In this document: one piece after another, positions 11,003 through 22,052 of the stretch
Position numbering within the stretch: position 1 is the stretch's first letter
Layout of the letters: every line of letters begins with the position of its first letter
Assembly: GCA_026119935.1 (NCBI GenBank)
Contig: JALRMH010000010.1
Span: forward strand, 124,001 to 188,000
Origin: Endothia cerciana
Taxonomy: Eukaryota > Ascomycota > Sordariomycetes > Diaporthales > Cryphonectriaceae
Direction: 5' to 3'
DNA: 64,000 bases
The notes under the pieces: generated by a model
Databases searched by the model: none
What the model was told of the DNA's origin: nothing
The model's input: only the letters and a program-made list of their open reading frames with translations
Position numbers and translations under genes: made by a program

Positions 11003-12814
11003 GATGACGAAGGGACAGCTTAAAGAGTGTGGGAAATGGAGAGCCCACCGGTGTCTGACTGCGACTGTATGGTGGGAGCAGTCTCCAGTGCACGAAGGCC
11101 TCTCCTTTATATACACCCAAGCAAGCCGCAGCTTCCAAGACCCTGGCTCTATCCGAGCGCTCAATGCTACTCCCCAGACATGGCGGTAGTGGCACCTGGC
11201 CACGTTGAGCGTATTGGCATACCCGCTGTCATATATGTTCACGGCGTCGAATAACAGCTATCTGAGGCCTGATAGTTCGCCACAAAGGGAAGTTGATCGG
11301 CGTAGGGGCAATATCAGGTGGGAAGCCGCCAGAGACCTGCAGAGGGGCGGGTCGACTCCTCACGTAAAGGCCTCATCCTAGGAAGATCAAGTGGGAGTAT
11401 TGGTAGGGTCCGCATTTGTTGGGTCATCCAAGGTTGTCACCTGGGTCCAGGGTAGTGCTGACATGGGCGGCCTCGTGTTGTGCATACGTCTGGTAGGACG
11501 AGAGGTGTGTGGCCAATGGAGAGCATTCTTGATCCAATAATGAGTATTCTTGAAGTATCACGCACTTAGGAGCATATTACGGTTGATGAGTCGGTCAAAT
11601 GCATGAGAGTTCTCGAGCCAGAAACTTGTGTAGTATACTATGTGGAATATGACGGTAGAGTCGCGAGGATAATTTTTGGGATTATCAAGTGCAAATTTGG
11701 TGCTTTTCGACCGGTATCACTCAATCGAGCCCATGTCTCTTTCAGTGGGACCCATTTCCGTTTTTAGGCTTATAACAGGCCGCGGTTATCATCGCAACAT
11801 CTTTTCAAAGGTATACGCAAACGCATGGACGAAAGGCGTGATCATGCGTACCAACTCTGGCTTACGTAGTTGATGCTTAGACATCGTCCTAATAGTGCCT
11901 AATGCAAGTCATTGCAGAGTTGCACCCGCGTCGTCACCTGCTTCTATTTCAATTCGGCCCACACACCCCGAGAGCAGCCAGCTAGGCCGCATAGACCTAC
12001 ATCCGACTGCCGACTTCCAAGGTTATGACACGGGATGAACATCGCGGAGAATACGTTACTTTTCTTGTGAAGTGCTCAGGTGCTTCAAAACACACGTTGC
12101 GTCCACAGTTTAGCTCTCGAGAACTGAATAGAGGGCCAAAAAGAAGCCCTGAAAGCTCCTCTAAGACATAAATACTTACTATGTAAGTACCTATGCACTG
12201 ATTCCCCACCGTCCGGTCCACTCACCTATTGTTTCATGCAGGGGACGGTCCAAGTTTCTCACCGGGATTAGTTCCAAAAGAATATTTCTATGGCCGATCA
12301 CAAGGGGGGTTTGTTTTCCCGGGGGGGGTGTTCTCAAAAGTGAAAAAATGATAATAAAAAGATTGATTATTTGATATAAGACTCATTGTCACAATTGGAG
12401 GACATGTCTACACTGTCCCCATGAAGGATTTGACCTTAGCTTGGGAGTCTATCGATCCGTGGTACTCATGTTAGGATGCTCGTCAACGGGAGAGGAGGGG
12501 ATTCACGGGTTTGCGGGGACGATCATTCAGCTGCTGTGTGTCCAATATTAGCATCGTATCTCTCTAGCCTTGACGACCATGACGAGTTTTCGGTATAGTA
12601 GCAGAGGCTGGCACCGAAAAGCCACTTGGTTCTCGACCAGTAAGTGTAGAAGAGAATGGAGCATTGTGGGGTCAAATACGCGGTGTGGTCGCACCGCCTG
12701 ACAGCCCTGTCCTATAAATCCGATGATAGGGCCGTCACCGAGTGTGGCGGCGCAGTTGTGGCATCTGCCATGGAAATCTGAACCCATTTCAATCTAGCAA
12801 CATGCAATAAAACG
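11003..12814. other. intergenic, moderately AT-rich
   Basis: About 1.8 kb between the GH43 gene and the decayed CorA-like gene. AT-rich patches occur near 11640-11700 and 12340-12370. Fragments at 12650-12780 might belong to the N-terminal exons of the downstream pseudogene, but I could not establish a frame. Confidence 0.4.
11106..11113 (-). promoter_or_regulatory. TATA box of the GH43 gene
   Basis: TATATAAA on the minus strand, about 100 nt upstream of the GH43 start codon. The distance is reasonable for a fungal inducible promoter. Assigned from sequence and position only. Confidence 0.4.
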
Positions 12815-15800
12815 ATGGGCTTTCGGCCACTTTGGCCTGCGCCTACCCGACGAATTCTCTCCGAAGGACAACCCCGAGGTCAAATGGGGTCAATTGGAGG
12901 TGGCCGCGATTTGAATGGAATACAGACCAGCCGGGTGTAAGAGTCTCTTGCCAGTGGTTAGTACATGATAACATCGTATTGCAGCAACTTGTTCTGCGGA
13001 ACTCGAATGATAAAAAGGTCGATGATTTTTGGTTTCAGACGCGCACCAAGATGCTCATACGGGATCTCGATTACCTCGACTGGAACTACCCTTTCAATGA
13101 AGATTATGGTGAAGGTGAAGATGAAGATGAAGGAGAGGGCTATAGGCGGGTGAAGGCTCCTAACGGATTTGGCTGTGTCACAGTGCATTCTCTACCCTCC
13201 TTGACTTTGGCCGACAATTCTCAAGGCAATAGCAATCACAAGCCTGACAGAACTGTCGCTGAGACAGTAGAAGGTGAGTTATTAGGGAATGTTGACAATG
13301 ATTTGTCCGGTATTGAACATCACCCTCACCGGATACTTACCTCAACGCCGTCCAAAAGCTAAATTTTTGCTAGGAAAACATCGAAGCACACATGACTCAA
13401 ATCCAACAGTCACTAGGTAGATTAGAGATGCTCAGCAGACAAAGACATCATCAGACGGTCTCCGCCGCGATGCACAATCTACAGCCTCACGCGAGGTCAA
13501 AAGTGAGCCGCCGGAGCACATGGCGAATACTTGGTCCGCTAATGAAGCGCATGCGGTCGTCAGTGTGATGACTTTGTATGTCGACGGCATCGCAAAGACC
13601 ATGGAACCAGACACGGTCAAGCGCTGCCCGCTTGAGATCGGACCAAAGGGCAGCGGCACAGATGTCCGCGAGATTATCCTCACTTACAAAATGATTATCG
13701 TTCCTAAGACTGAAACCAACTGGAGGAATTTTCTGGTCCCGGCTAAGGCGGCTGATATCAGCACGATACTGCGTGAAGAAACTAAACGGCTCTGGGGAGA
13801 TTTCACTGCGGAGCAGCGGAGCTCGTCATTCTGCGAGATTGGTATATCTTTGGTCGACATTGATGGACACGTTCCATCAAGGGTAGAGCAAGGATCCAAT
13901 GACAAACCAAAGGCTGGTGACCCCATCATCGCGAAAGAAAATGTCCTGGAAGGCACAGCGGGCTTCAAGAAAACAGCAGGCGGAGCTGCTACCGATACGG
14001 ACAAGAGAACGGTGCCAGAATCGCCTACAGCTTCCGAGGACCACGGATCCGCTCACGATACCAGAGATGTATCGAATCATAAGACTGCCCTTGCGGCCCC
14101 GGTGGGAACACCTGGAGAGTCAACTCCTAGAAATCTATCGAGTATCTGACACGGAGACACCTGGAACACATACTTTCGGTCTGCGCGGTTCCATTAAGGA
14201 TCCCTGAACTCGTTGGGGCTGTGAAAGAAGCCAAGCCGGCTGTGCTAGCACGGAACAAACCCATCGTTCTTACGTGCGGGGACATATCTGGCCATCGAGT
14301 ACTATGTTCTTCGGCCAGTTTGTATGTCATACGTTCCGATTAAAAGTTTATGATTCGGGCTGACATTGAAGACCCAGTTTCGCATATGACTTTCTCATCG
14401 ACGTCTTACTGAGATTGCAGTGCATAGAACAGACCGGGTTTGTGCTCTTGCTCCAGGAACGGATCAGAGCCGTGTGTTGTGGCCACATGGGTTGGCTAAG
14501 GTGGATTAAGCAGACCTGGACCGAGACAGAAGAGACAAAGAGCCTGTGGATTTCTGGGTGCTTCATAGCCAGTTACTGGGTCACCGCAGACATCATGCCC
14601 ACGAGGGGTCTCCAGCCGCGGAGCTCCATCACCGACACACCGTCTCAGATTCTCAAGATGACGGCGTACGCCAGATTGCTCAAGGACAACGACATCATCG
14701 AGACAACAGGTGAGAGAGAAACTCAGCGCCATTTGAGCTTTCTAAAAAGCATCTGGGAGCCCTGGCTTCTTCAAATGATAAAGCTAGACAGACGAGGGGC
14801 TTATGAATGGAGGCACGTGCGAGAAGACGGGGTCAATACTTATCGGCTTGACGATCACGTCTGGTTGTGGAGATACCTGAAGGAAGTGGAAGCTCTAGGC
14901 CTTCAAGGAACCGTAAATCCTCAGAAGGCCGAGCCGCCTGCCAACAATGACGATATCGGCAATCTTCGATCTCGCAATTTACAGTGAGGAATACTACAGC
15001 GCTTCACAACCGAGAATGACGTTTCGCGACAACGCATGCTTGCAGTAACCAGGTCACCGAGAGAGACGTGATTTCTGTTTCACGCTCGCGACACTGCGCT
15101 TTTTTATGGCCACGACTGGAGATTCTTCCGATTGGACAATTCCTCCAATGAGCTTTGGAAAAGGATGATCGAGTCGCAGTCTCACCACGAAGAGAATGCC
15201 GATCACCGATGAGAGAATGTACTGAGATTCGGTTTGGCTGTCCTTGCTGGCACGCGAGGGCTCTCCATCAACAAGGGCAGTGCAAACGACTTGCTGAGAG
15301 ACTCCGTCGAAGTTCTTATACAAGCAAGCGCACACAATGGTCTCGTCGCCGGGCAGATAGAAGCAGCATCTCGAATACCCACACTCCCCAGGATGAAGAC
15401 CTAGATTCCTACTACCACGTCGGTTTCGAGATCTGTCACATTCTCCTCGCAAACGCGAGGAAAATCGACATGGTCTTCGAAGAAAAACACATAGTCACAA
15501 CAGGACAAGCACCAACAGGGCAAGCCGGATCGCCATCGAAAGAGATAGGCTCAGCAGACAAGGGGGAGGACGCTCGATATCAGATTCGGCGCGAGATGAT
15601 CGATCGACTTTGGAAAGAGCTAGACACGAATGGACGACTGAAGAGACCTCGCAGTCTGGCAATGAAAAAGTCCACACCATTCAACAGCATGATAGACGTC
15701 AGCAGTTCACACCATTGGATGAGGAGTGGCTATACAACTATCCAGATTTCCTGCTGACCGAGGAAACCGATTTACAGCAACACCTCAAGTCGTTTGTTGT

Positions 15801-17910
15801 CAAAGGCTCAGAGCAGTCCACAGATGAGACTGTGGGACCCATCATTGACCAACAGCTCCGTGTCCTCTCTGACCATTTCCCAAAAGAGTTCGCATTTTTG
15901 AGCCAAGGCTCCTCTAGCAGTCCGATAAGCTTCGTAGCAAGTACGCCAAAGCAGAAGGGCCTGAAACGACAGAAGCGACGACAATCAGTCAGAGAGCCAC
16001 GGGCACCCGCCCTCAATAATATGCGGCTATGGGCTAAGATCGGCAAGGCTCGGTCAGCGAGGATTGCAAAGAAGCGCTTCCTGTGACTTCCGCACGCCAA
16101 CAAGGAGACAGCCCTTCTCTGCTGGGCGCCAAGCACTAAATCAGAGAAGATTGCGATGTCGCTCTTTTTCGACCGTCACTCTGAATACGAAAGTGATCTA
16201 TGGGTCGATACGACGATGATTCTTAATACTTGGCAGACGGAGATTCACATGAGTTTCTTCGTGCTCGTTCACCAGACGTAATCACAACACGTCGGGCTTC
16301 CGGTCCCGAGCAATGCCCCTTTCCCAGGTAACTCTAAGAAGAAAATACGACGTGCCTCAATGGGATTTCGTTTTGATGGCGACTTCTTCGATGGCTACTG
16401 AACTTGCCAATTCATTCAATATTTTCCAAGCATCAGGTCTGATAAACCCGACCACCTCAACCCCCAGCGTGACTGGGTTCTTAATTTCCATTCTGCCGGC
16501 TTAGGTAGGCCTCAAGAGAAGCACTGGTGGCAGCGGAAAGTTCTCGAGCTCCATCTTCTGCATCGGATATTGAATACTATCATCACTGGTTCCGCCGAGA
16601 TCCTGGCGCAGGTAAGAAAAGAGCTTGGGGTCGGAGAGGGGACCCTGTCTTTCTCCACGCTGAACAGCGAGGCGTATACAACATCCAAGGACAACTGGCA
16701 GAAATTTGAACACATTCTCCAGACAGTGGAGGAGGACTTGACGTCTGCTCTGACAACACTTCAGAAGTGGAAAACCAGGGAGGATGATCGTGGCCAAGAG
16801 AAGGCCAGATGGACACGGAACGACGAGAGAAAGTACCGAGGACACATCAACAGGGTCCACGCACAGACTGAAAGGGAGATTCCGGACCTTAAAATCAAAC
16901 GTGACAGCATGCGGGAGCTCCGGGAGACTCTTACCACGAGCCGGGAAAAGGCCCGGGCCGATCTCGAGATCGAACGCGAGGGCAATATCCGGTATTTCAC
17001 TTATGTCACCGTTATATTCCTGCCCCTGGGCTTCACAGCAAGCTTTTACAGCATGAGAGGCGCTCCAGGAAATGACTTGATCATCTCACTGGTCGAGTTT
17101 GCGGCCGCTGCTTTCGCGGTCACGGTCGTCTTGCTGTTCTGCGCAAGGATGGTCTTCACGACGGCCGATGTCATTTTGAAGCCTCTCCAATACATGAGAA
17201 AAGCAATAACACTTTCTGTCAAGGGGTACGCACGTGCCGCCACGGGAGAGAAAAGCTTGTTGCTGAAAGAAGGAGTCGACACCTACCGGGAAACCATCCC
17301 ACCAAGGTCGTGTGATGATGACGATGGCGAAGCACAGCTATCCTCACCTAGGGGCTCAATGTCAACTTTCTGGTTCTGGGTGGCCCATTTCTTCCTCGAA
17401 TTGCCAGCTCGCAGGCTTTCCTTGGCAATGGAAGCTCTTGAGAAAAGACAAATGTCAATCAAGGCGGCATTGAGTATTGTCCCTGTGGTCGTCGCCTTGC
17501 CTGTCTACGGGATATCCCGGACACTACAGATCGTAACTGGTAACCTCCAGGGTTTGTTGAGAATTATACAAGGTGAGTGTATGAGACCTGCGGCCCGAGC
17601 TTTCGATCACGACGCTGATCTGATTGAATCAGAACGATTCCGCCTACTATGCTTTCCTGCCGAGAAAGACCCTGCACCTCACGGCGAAGATTCGTTTCTA
17701 CGTCATTTCCTTGTAATGACGAACCCGCCACGACCATTCACTCCTCTATGGTCACTGGAAGAGAAACTCAAAGAGAAGGGCAAGAAGCCTCAAGGTGACG
17801 AACCCAGCAAGAACACGGAAGATATGGAGAGGAGTGACAGGGGTGAAGGCGGCTTATGCGTGAGGGGGGAAATGGGACTTATAACCCGTCTCAGCTCTAA
17901 AAAGGGGTGA
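12815..17910 (+). pseudogene. decayed gene, fungal family with CorA-like C-terminus
   Basis: Protein-like sequence of one large fungal family can be followed for about 5 kb, but with interruptions. Pieces: MGFRPLWPAP (12815), then after a frame change WPRFEWNTDQPGVRV and CQWLVHDNIVLQQ; a segment near 13520-14068; probable introns 14069-14130 and 14322-14371 (both in phase); then 14372-14984 with TETEETKSLWISG. In the same frame the text runs on past TGA at 14985, 15069 and 15210. The frame changes near 15395 (into DLDSYYHVGFEICHILL) and again by 15610. It then continues to 17910 past TGA 16084, TAA 16279 and TGA 16399. The last third is a coiled coil followed by two membrane segments (TYVTVIFLPLGFTASFYSM; FAAAAFAVTVVLLFCARMVF) like CorA-type Mg2+ transporters. 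A possible intron lies at 17571-17631. Functional product unlikely. Confidence 0.7.
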
Positions 17911-18017
17911 CCATCCGCCAGCTGGCTGGGAGTGATGTACGGTCAACATACTGCGACAGAATTCGCCTCGTAAATTCACGGACTCTGACTTGAGATTACT
18001 TCGCTACCAGATGGACA

Positions 18018-19120
18018 TTAAGAAGTGGACAGCAAAGCAGACAAATCAAAACCAGGGATGGTCTTCGCGAACTCAGCGACGGTTTCCTCCCATAACCTCT
18101 TCTGCGTCGCCTGGCCTTCCTCTGAGAGTACAAATTTCGACGGACTACCATCCCTCGTCAGCGACACGCACAGTCCCGACACAGGGCTCCCGGGCGGTAC
18201 ATACCTCGTCGGCCGTTGCTCGCTGATATATCCCCCCTGATGATCCGCATGCCGCGTCACCGCATCCGTCAGCGTATACGCGCCCTTCTGGGCGGACCAG
18301 GCCAGCAGGTTGATGCCGATGGACTCCATCACCGTGTCCCCGCGGTGCAGGGACGTCGCGCAGAGGCCCGGGTTGACGAGGTTGATCACCACGTCGTCCC
18401 CGCTGACGCGCCCGGCGAGCTCCCGCGCCCAGAGGACGTTCAGCAGCTTGGTCGCGCAGTACCTGTCGTTGCCGCGGGACCTGAAGGAGTCCTTCTCGTC
18501 CATGCGGGCCAGGATGGAGGGGGCCTTCCTCTCCTTGAAGGGCGCCCAGAAGTGGGCTTCCGACGTGACGATGAGCATGCGGGAGTGCGAGCCTACCTTC
18601 TGCGCGGTCGCCCTGAGAACCGGCAGGAGGAGCAGAGACAGGGCCGCCGTACCGAGGTGGTTGACCTGGGGTGACTGCTCAGGACATGTGGTAATATGGG
18701 AGCTGGGATTCCTCTACGCACCTGAACGTTCATCTCATGGCCACCCTTGGAAAGCTGAAACTCCAGGCTCTTCAGGCCCGCACACAGGATGACGATGTCG
18801 ACGCGGTCGAGCGAGCTGGCCCGCTCGGCGAAGGCGGCCAGACTCTCCGGCGACTCATAGTCGAGGTCCCATACCTGCACATCACACTTCGGGGCCACCC
18901 TGAGGACTTCCGCCTCGGCAGCCTCGCCCTTGGATGCGCTCCTCACGGCGAGTATCAGACGCGACAGTCCGTGCTGGGCCATCTCCTTCGAGGCTTCGAG
19001 ACCGAGGCCTACGTTCGCCCCCGTGATTATCATGGTCTTGCCATCGAGTCTGAGTGACTTGGGTAGTGGCTTGGGCTTGAAGGTGAATTGACGGTAAACG
19101 AAGCCAGGTGGGGAGCCCAT
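18018..19120 (-). CDS. short-chain dehydrogenase/reductase
   Basis: Two exons on the minus strand, 19120-18722 and 18665-18018 (348 residues), joined across a 56-nt intron (donor GTGCGT, acceptor CCCCAG). The join restores GHEMNVQVNHLGTAALSLLL. It is a Rossmann-fold NAD(P) oxidoreductase of the retinol-dehydrogenase/WW-oxidoreductase-like fungal group. The cofactor motif TGANVGLG is at about residues 33-40, DLDY contacts the adenine, and the catalytic pair is in DRYCATKLLN (Tyr...Lys). The usual NAG motif is replaced by LCAG. No signal peptide or TM segment. The substrate cannot be told from sequence; such genes often sit in secondary metabolism, but no cluster partner is adjacent. Confidence 0.85.
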
Positions 19121-20137
19121 TGTGTGCGTGTTTGTTGTCGTATGTTGTCGTGTGGTGGTTGGCTCAAGGGAAACGTTCAGGATTTATAATGCAGTAGCTC
19201 GGGACTCTCCTGGGAACATCACCTGATGTCTCTCCTTATGTAGTCTAGAACAACGCTAATAGGCATCGTGGGACAAGAGGACATCAGCACAGCAGCCAAG
19301 CATATGACGTGAAGACGACCATGGGTGTGCCGCTCGTCTGTGGCCCCGCGTAACAGTTGGTCTTCGGAGATATGCATCTTCCCCCATCGCTCCCGTGCCG
19401 ACGCACCATTTTGGGGCCTGAACCAGTAAAGGTGTCAAGAGGAACAAAGAGGACGTCAGGCGCCGTGGCATGGAATACCGTTATCAGTAGTCGGCTTTTG
19501 CAAACATCGGACCCATCTTATCCCGTAGGAGTCAGTAAAATTGCACGGGAATACAGCATACAATGTATCGCCCGAAATCATCCTGCGCACACCTCGAATC
19601 CGTGGTGTCCTCTCCGTGGTGGTCGCAATCCAGGCATCTATATATACGCGTTGTGTGCTCAGCCCTCCTGGACCTAAGATAATGACCAGGTGTAAGTTCC
19701 GGAAAGGCCGGGAGAGCGAGATCTGCGCATCTTCGCATTTAACAAAATACCAGTGGCTCTAATCCCGTCTCATGAGGTAAGAGGAGCTTTACAACCATAG
19801 ACGCTCTCACCACCTAGTGGTCTACCGTTCTAGACCATCGTTTGAGGGCTATACGGGACTGATGGGCCTCCCCTCCCTACCAGGGAGATGGCCGAGTTGC
19901 CTTTGAGGTGAAGGGACTCGAGGACGATAAAGACTGAATTAAGCTCAGCACCCCTGACGTAGAGGTTGCCCCACCATGGCGGGACGTGACGGGGCCCCCT
20001 GTCGCGAGAGTCGGCGTGGCATCTGACGAAAAGCTGCAGCTTTTTGTCCGGTGGTCAACGTCGTCGTCTTCTCAACACCACAGCCACCAACCTCCCCCCC
20101 CCCCCAAAACGACCTCTGCCCTGCTTCCCAATTGGCA
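19121..20137. other. divergent intergenic region SDR / She9
   Basis: About 1 kb between the two divergent starts. A 12-nt C run lies at 20094-20105, just upstream of the She9 start. The frame open upstream of 20138 begins at a GTG and is not a credible start. No other gene seen. Confidence 0.5.
19183..19188 (-). promoter_or_regulatory. TATA box of the SDR gene
   Basis: TATAAA on the minus strand, about 63 nt upstream of the SDR start codon. Sequence and position are the only support. Confidence 0.35.
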
Positions 20138-21175
20138 ATGATGGGCCCTGTAGCTGCTTCTCGGCCCATCTTGAGGCCCGGGCCGACACTCCTACTCAAG
20201 CAGCTCAGCGGCCCAGTGGTAATATCTTCAAGACCCTTCCGGGCGAGGGACTTCTCGAGCTCGAACAGAAGGCCACAGAGACAGCTGTCGGTGTGCCTAC
20301 AATGCAGGCTACAGGGTCAACTCCGCCCCTACTCGACCGAACCGCCGAGATCGAGCTCCTCTCAGCCGCCCAGGGGCCCTCAAGAACCAGCAGGAGGATC
20401 AAGAGCAGCCGTCGAGACAACACCCGGCGCGAACCCGCCTCCCCCTCCATCGGAGACCGCCGCCGCCGCCGCCGCCTCCTCCTCCTCCTCTCCCGAGGCG
20501 ACAGCCCACGAGCTCCCCTCCCAGACCGACTCCCGCCGCTCCCCGCTCTCCCAGTCCTTCTCCGCCTTCATGGACAACCTGCAGTCGCGCGCCTTCGTCG
20601 CCTCCCAGACCCTCAACGACCTGACCGGCTACTCGGCCATCGAGTCCATCAAGGCGGCCAACGCCCGCGTCGAGTCCGGCCTCGCCGCCGCGCAGCAGAC
20701 CCTCCGCGCCGCCCGCGCCCACTACAAGGCCGTCAACGCCCAGCGCGCCGCCACCCAGCGCGAGGTGACCGCCCTGCTCGCCCGGAAGGACACCTGGTCC
20801 CCGCTCGACCTGGAGCGCTTCACCACCCTCTACCGCCAGGACCACGAGCTCGAGGCCGCCGTGGGCGAGGCCGGCGCCGCGCTGACCGAGGCCGAGGCCG
20901 AGGAGGCCCGCCTGAGCCAGGCCCTCAACAGCGGCATCCTGCGCCGCTACCACGAGGAGCAGATCTGGAGCGACCGGATCCGGAGGCAGAGTACCTGGGG
21001 CACCTGGGGGCTGATGGGCGTCAACGTGCTGCTGTTTCTCGTGCTGCAGTTCGTGGCCGAGCCGTGGAAGCGGAACCGGCTGATGAAGGGCATCGCGGCC
21101 GAGGAGAAGGCGGCGCTGGAGGCGGTGCGGAGGGAGCTGGAGGAGGTGAGGGGTTTCCTGGCGACGAGGAATGAG

Positions 21176-21221
<46 letters not shown>

Positions 21222-21520
21222 CTGCGGCGGAGGCTGAGATGGCAGCGTCAGAGTCCATCGTTGAGGATGCTGGAGTGGAGGCTGCGCCCGTTTTGTCTCT
21301 GCCGAGGGGGACAGTGGATGCTATCCCGGCACCCCAGGCGGTGTCGTGGAGGGAGTTCTTGTCGGATCCAGGTCGGTGGAGACCGGCACTGGAAGATCTG
21401 TATAGCGAGAGGAGGATAGACCTGCGCATGAGGGACGCAAGCATCATCGCACTAGAAGGCGCCGTGACTGGCGCGGCCATTGTCGCGAGCTTCGCCTTGG
21501 TGCTGATGCGCCGAGCTTGA
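20138..21520 (+). CDS. she9: She9/Mdm33 mitochondrial inner-membrane protein
   Basis: Single-exon gene, 460 residues. It matches the She9/Mdm33 family (sensitive to high expression protein 9), which shapes the mitochondrial inner membrane; overexpression in yeast causes membrane septation. The N-terminus is basic and rich in Arg/Ser, fitting a matrix-targeting presequence. A Ser/Pro/Ala linker follows, then a long helical coiled-coil region (about residues 150-285: SQTLNDLTGYSAIESIKAAN, then LDLERFTTLYRQDHELEAAV). Next come RYHEEQIWSDRIRRQSTWGT, a TM segment at about 290-308 (LMGVNVLLFLVLQFVAEPW) and a C-terminal TM (TGAAIVASFALVLMRR). Between the TMs is an alanine run encoded by a GCG/GCT repeat (about 21183-21222) that probably varies in length. 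The ATG at 20138 is the first in frame with credible context. Confidence 0.9.
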
Positions 21521-22052
21521 TCTCATCTGTCTGACAATTTGGAAGCATGTAAATATAGAGCTCGTGTACCGAAGAGGCGCGGTAATCTCACGTCGAGGTT
21601 GTCCGCATGTAGATCAATGTACAGTTCACCTTCGTGGTGACACTCAACAATGCAGCTCTCTGCCATGGTCTTATTCTCGCTCTCGCGGTCTATTAAACAC
21701 TGCTATTTGCCCTTCCAAGCGTCGCTCCTCGTCTACCCGTCACATCATTTCTACACCATCTAACATCCAAGCGTGCAATTTTTTGTTGCGACAGGCGACT
21801 CAGAACCGCTAAGGCAAAGCCCAGGCATTAATGGGCGGATCGAAAAACGACTGTTGCTTCCTTTTGACATCCTCTCATGGGCATCGATGTCCGATCAGCA
21901 TCGGACCTTCGATTCGGACTTCATTCTGGAATGAGGCAGCTCGGCTTCACCCGTGGGTTGTTGCGGCGGCAGCCTCCGCAATTGGAATCACAGGATGCCA
22001 GGAGCTGCTGCTATCTTCTCGTCATTCTGTAGAAAAGGCGGCATCCCAATCA
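21521..22052. other. convergent intergenic, 3' UTRs
   Basis: About 530 nt between the converging She9 and PKC genes. No open frame of note; presumably both 3' UTRs and termination signals. Confidence 0.5.

Noticed and set aside
17571..17631. In-frame segment within the CorA-like pseudogene read as coding
   Set aside because: It has GTGAGT at its start and ATCAG at its end with a CTGAT branch point, so it is more likely a 61-nt intron even though it contains no stop.
20044..21174. 376-codon plus-strand frame
   Set aside because: Arg/Pro-rich out-of-frame reading of the She9 gene, which has clear family motifs in the other frame.
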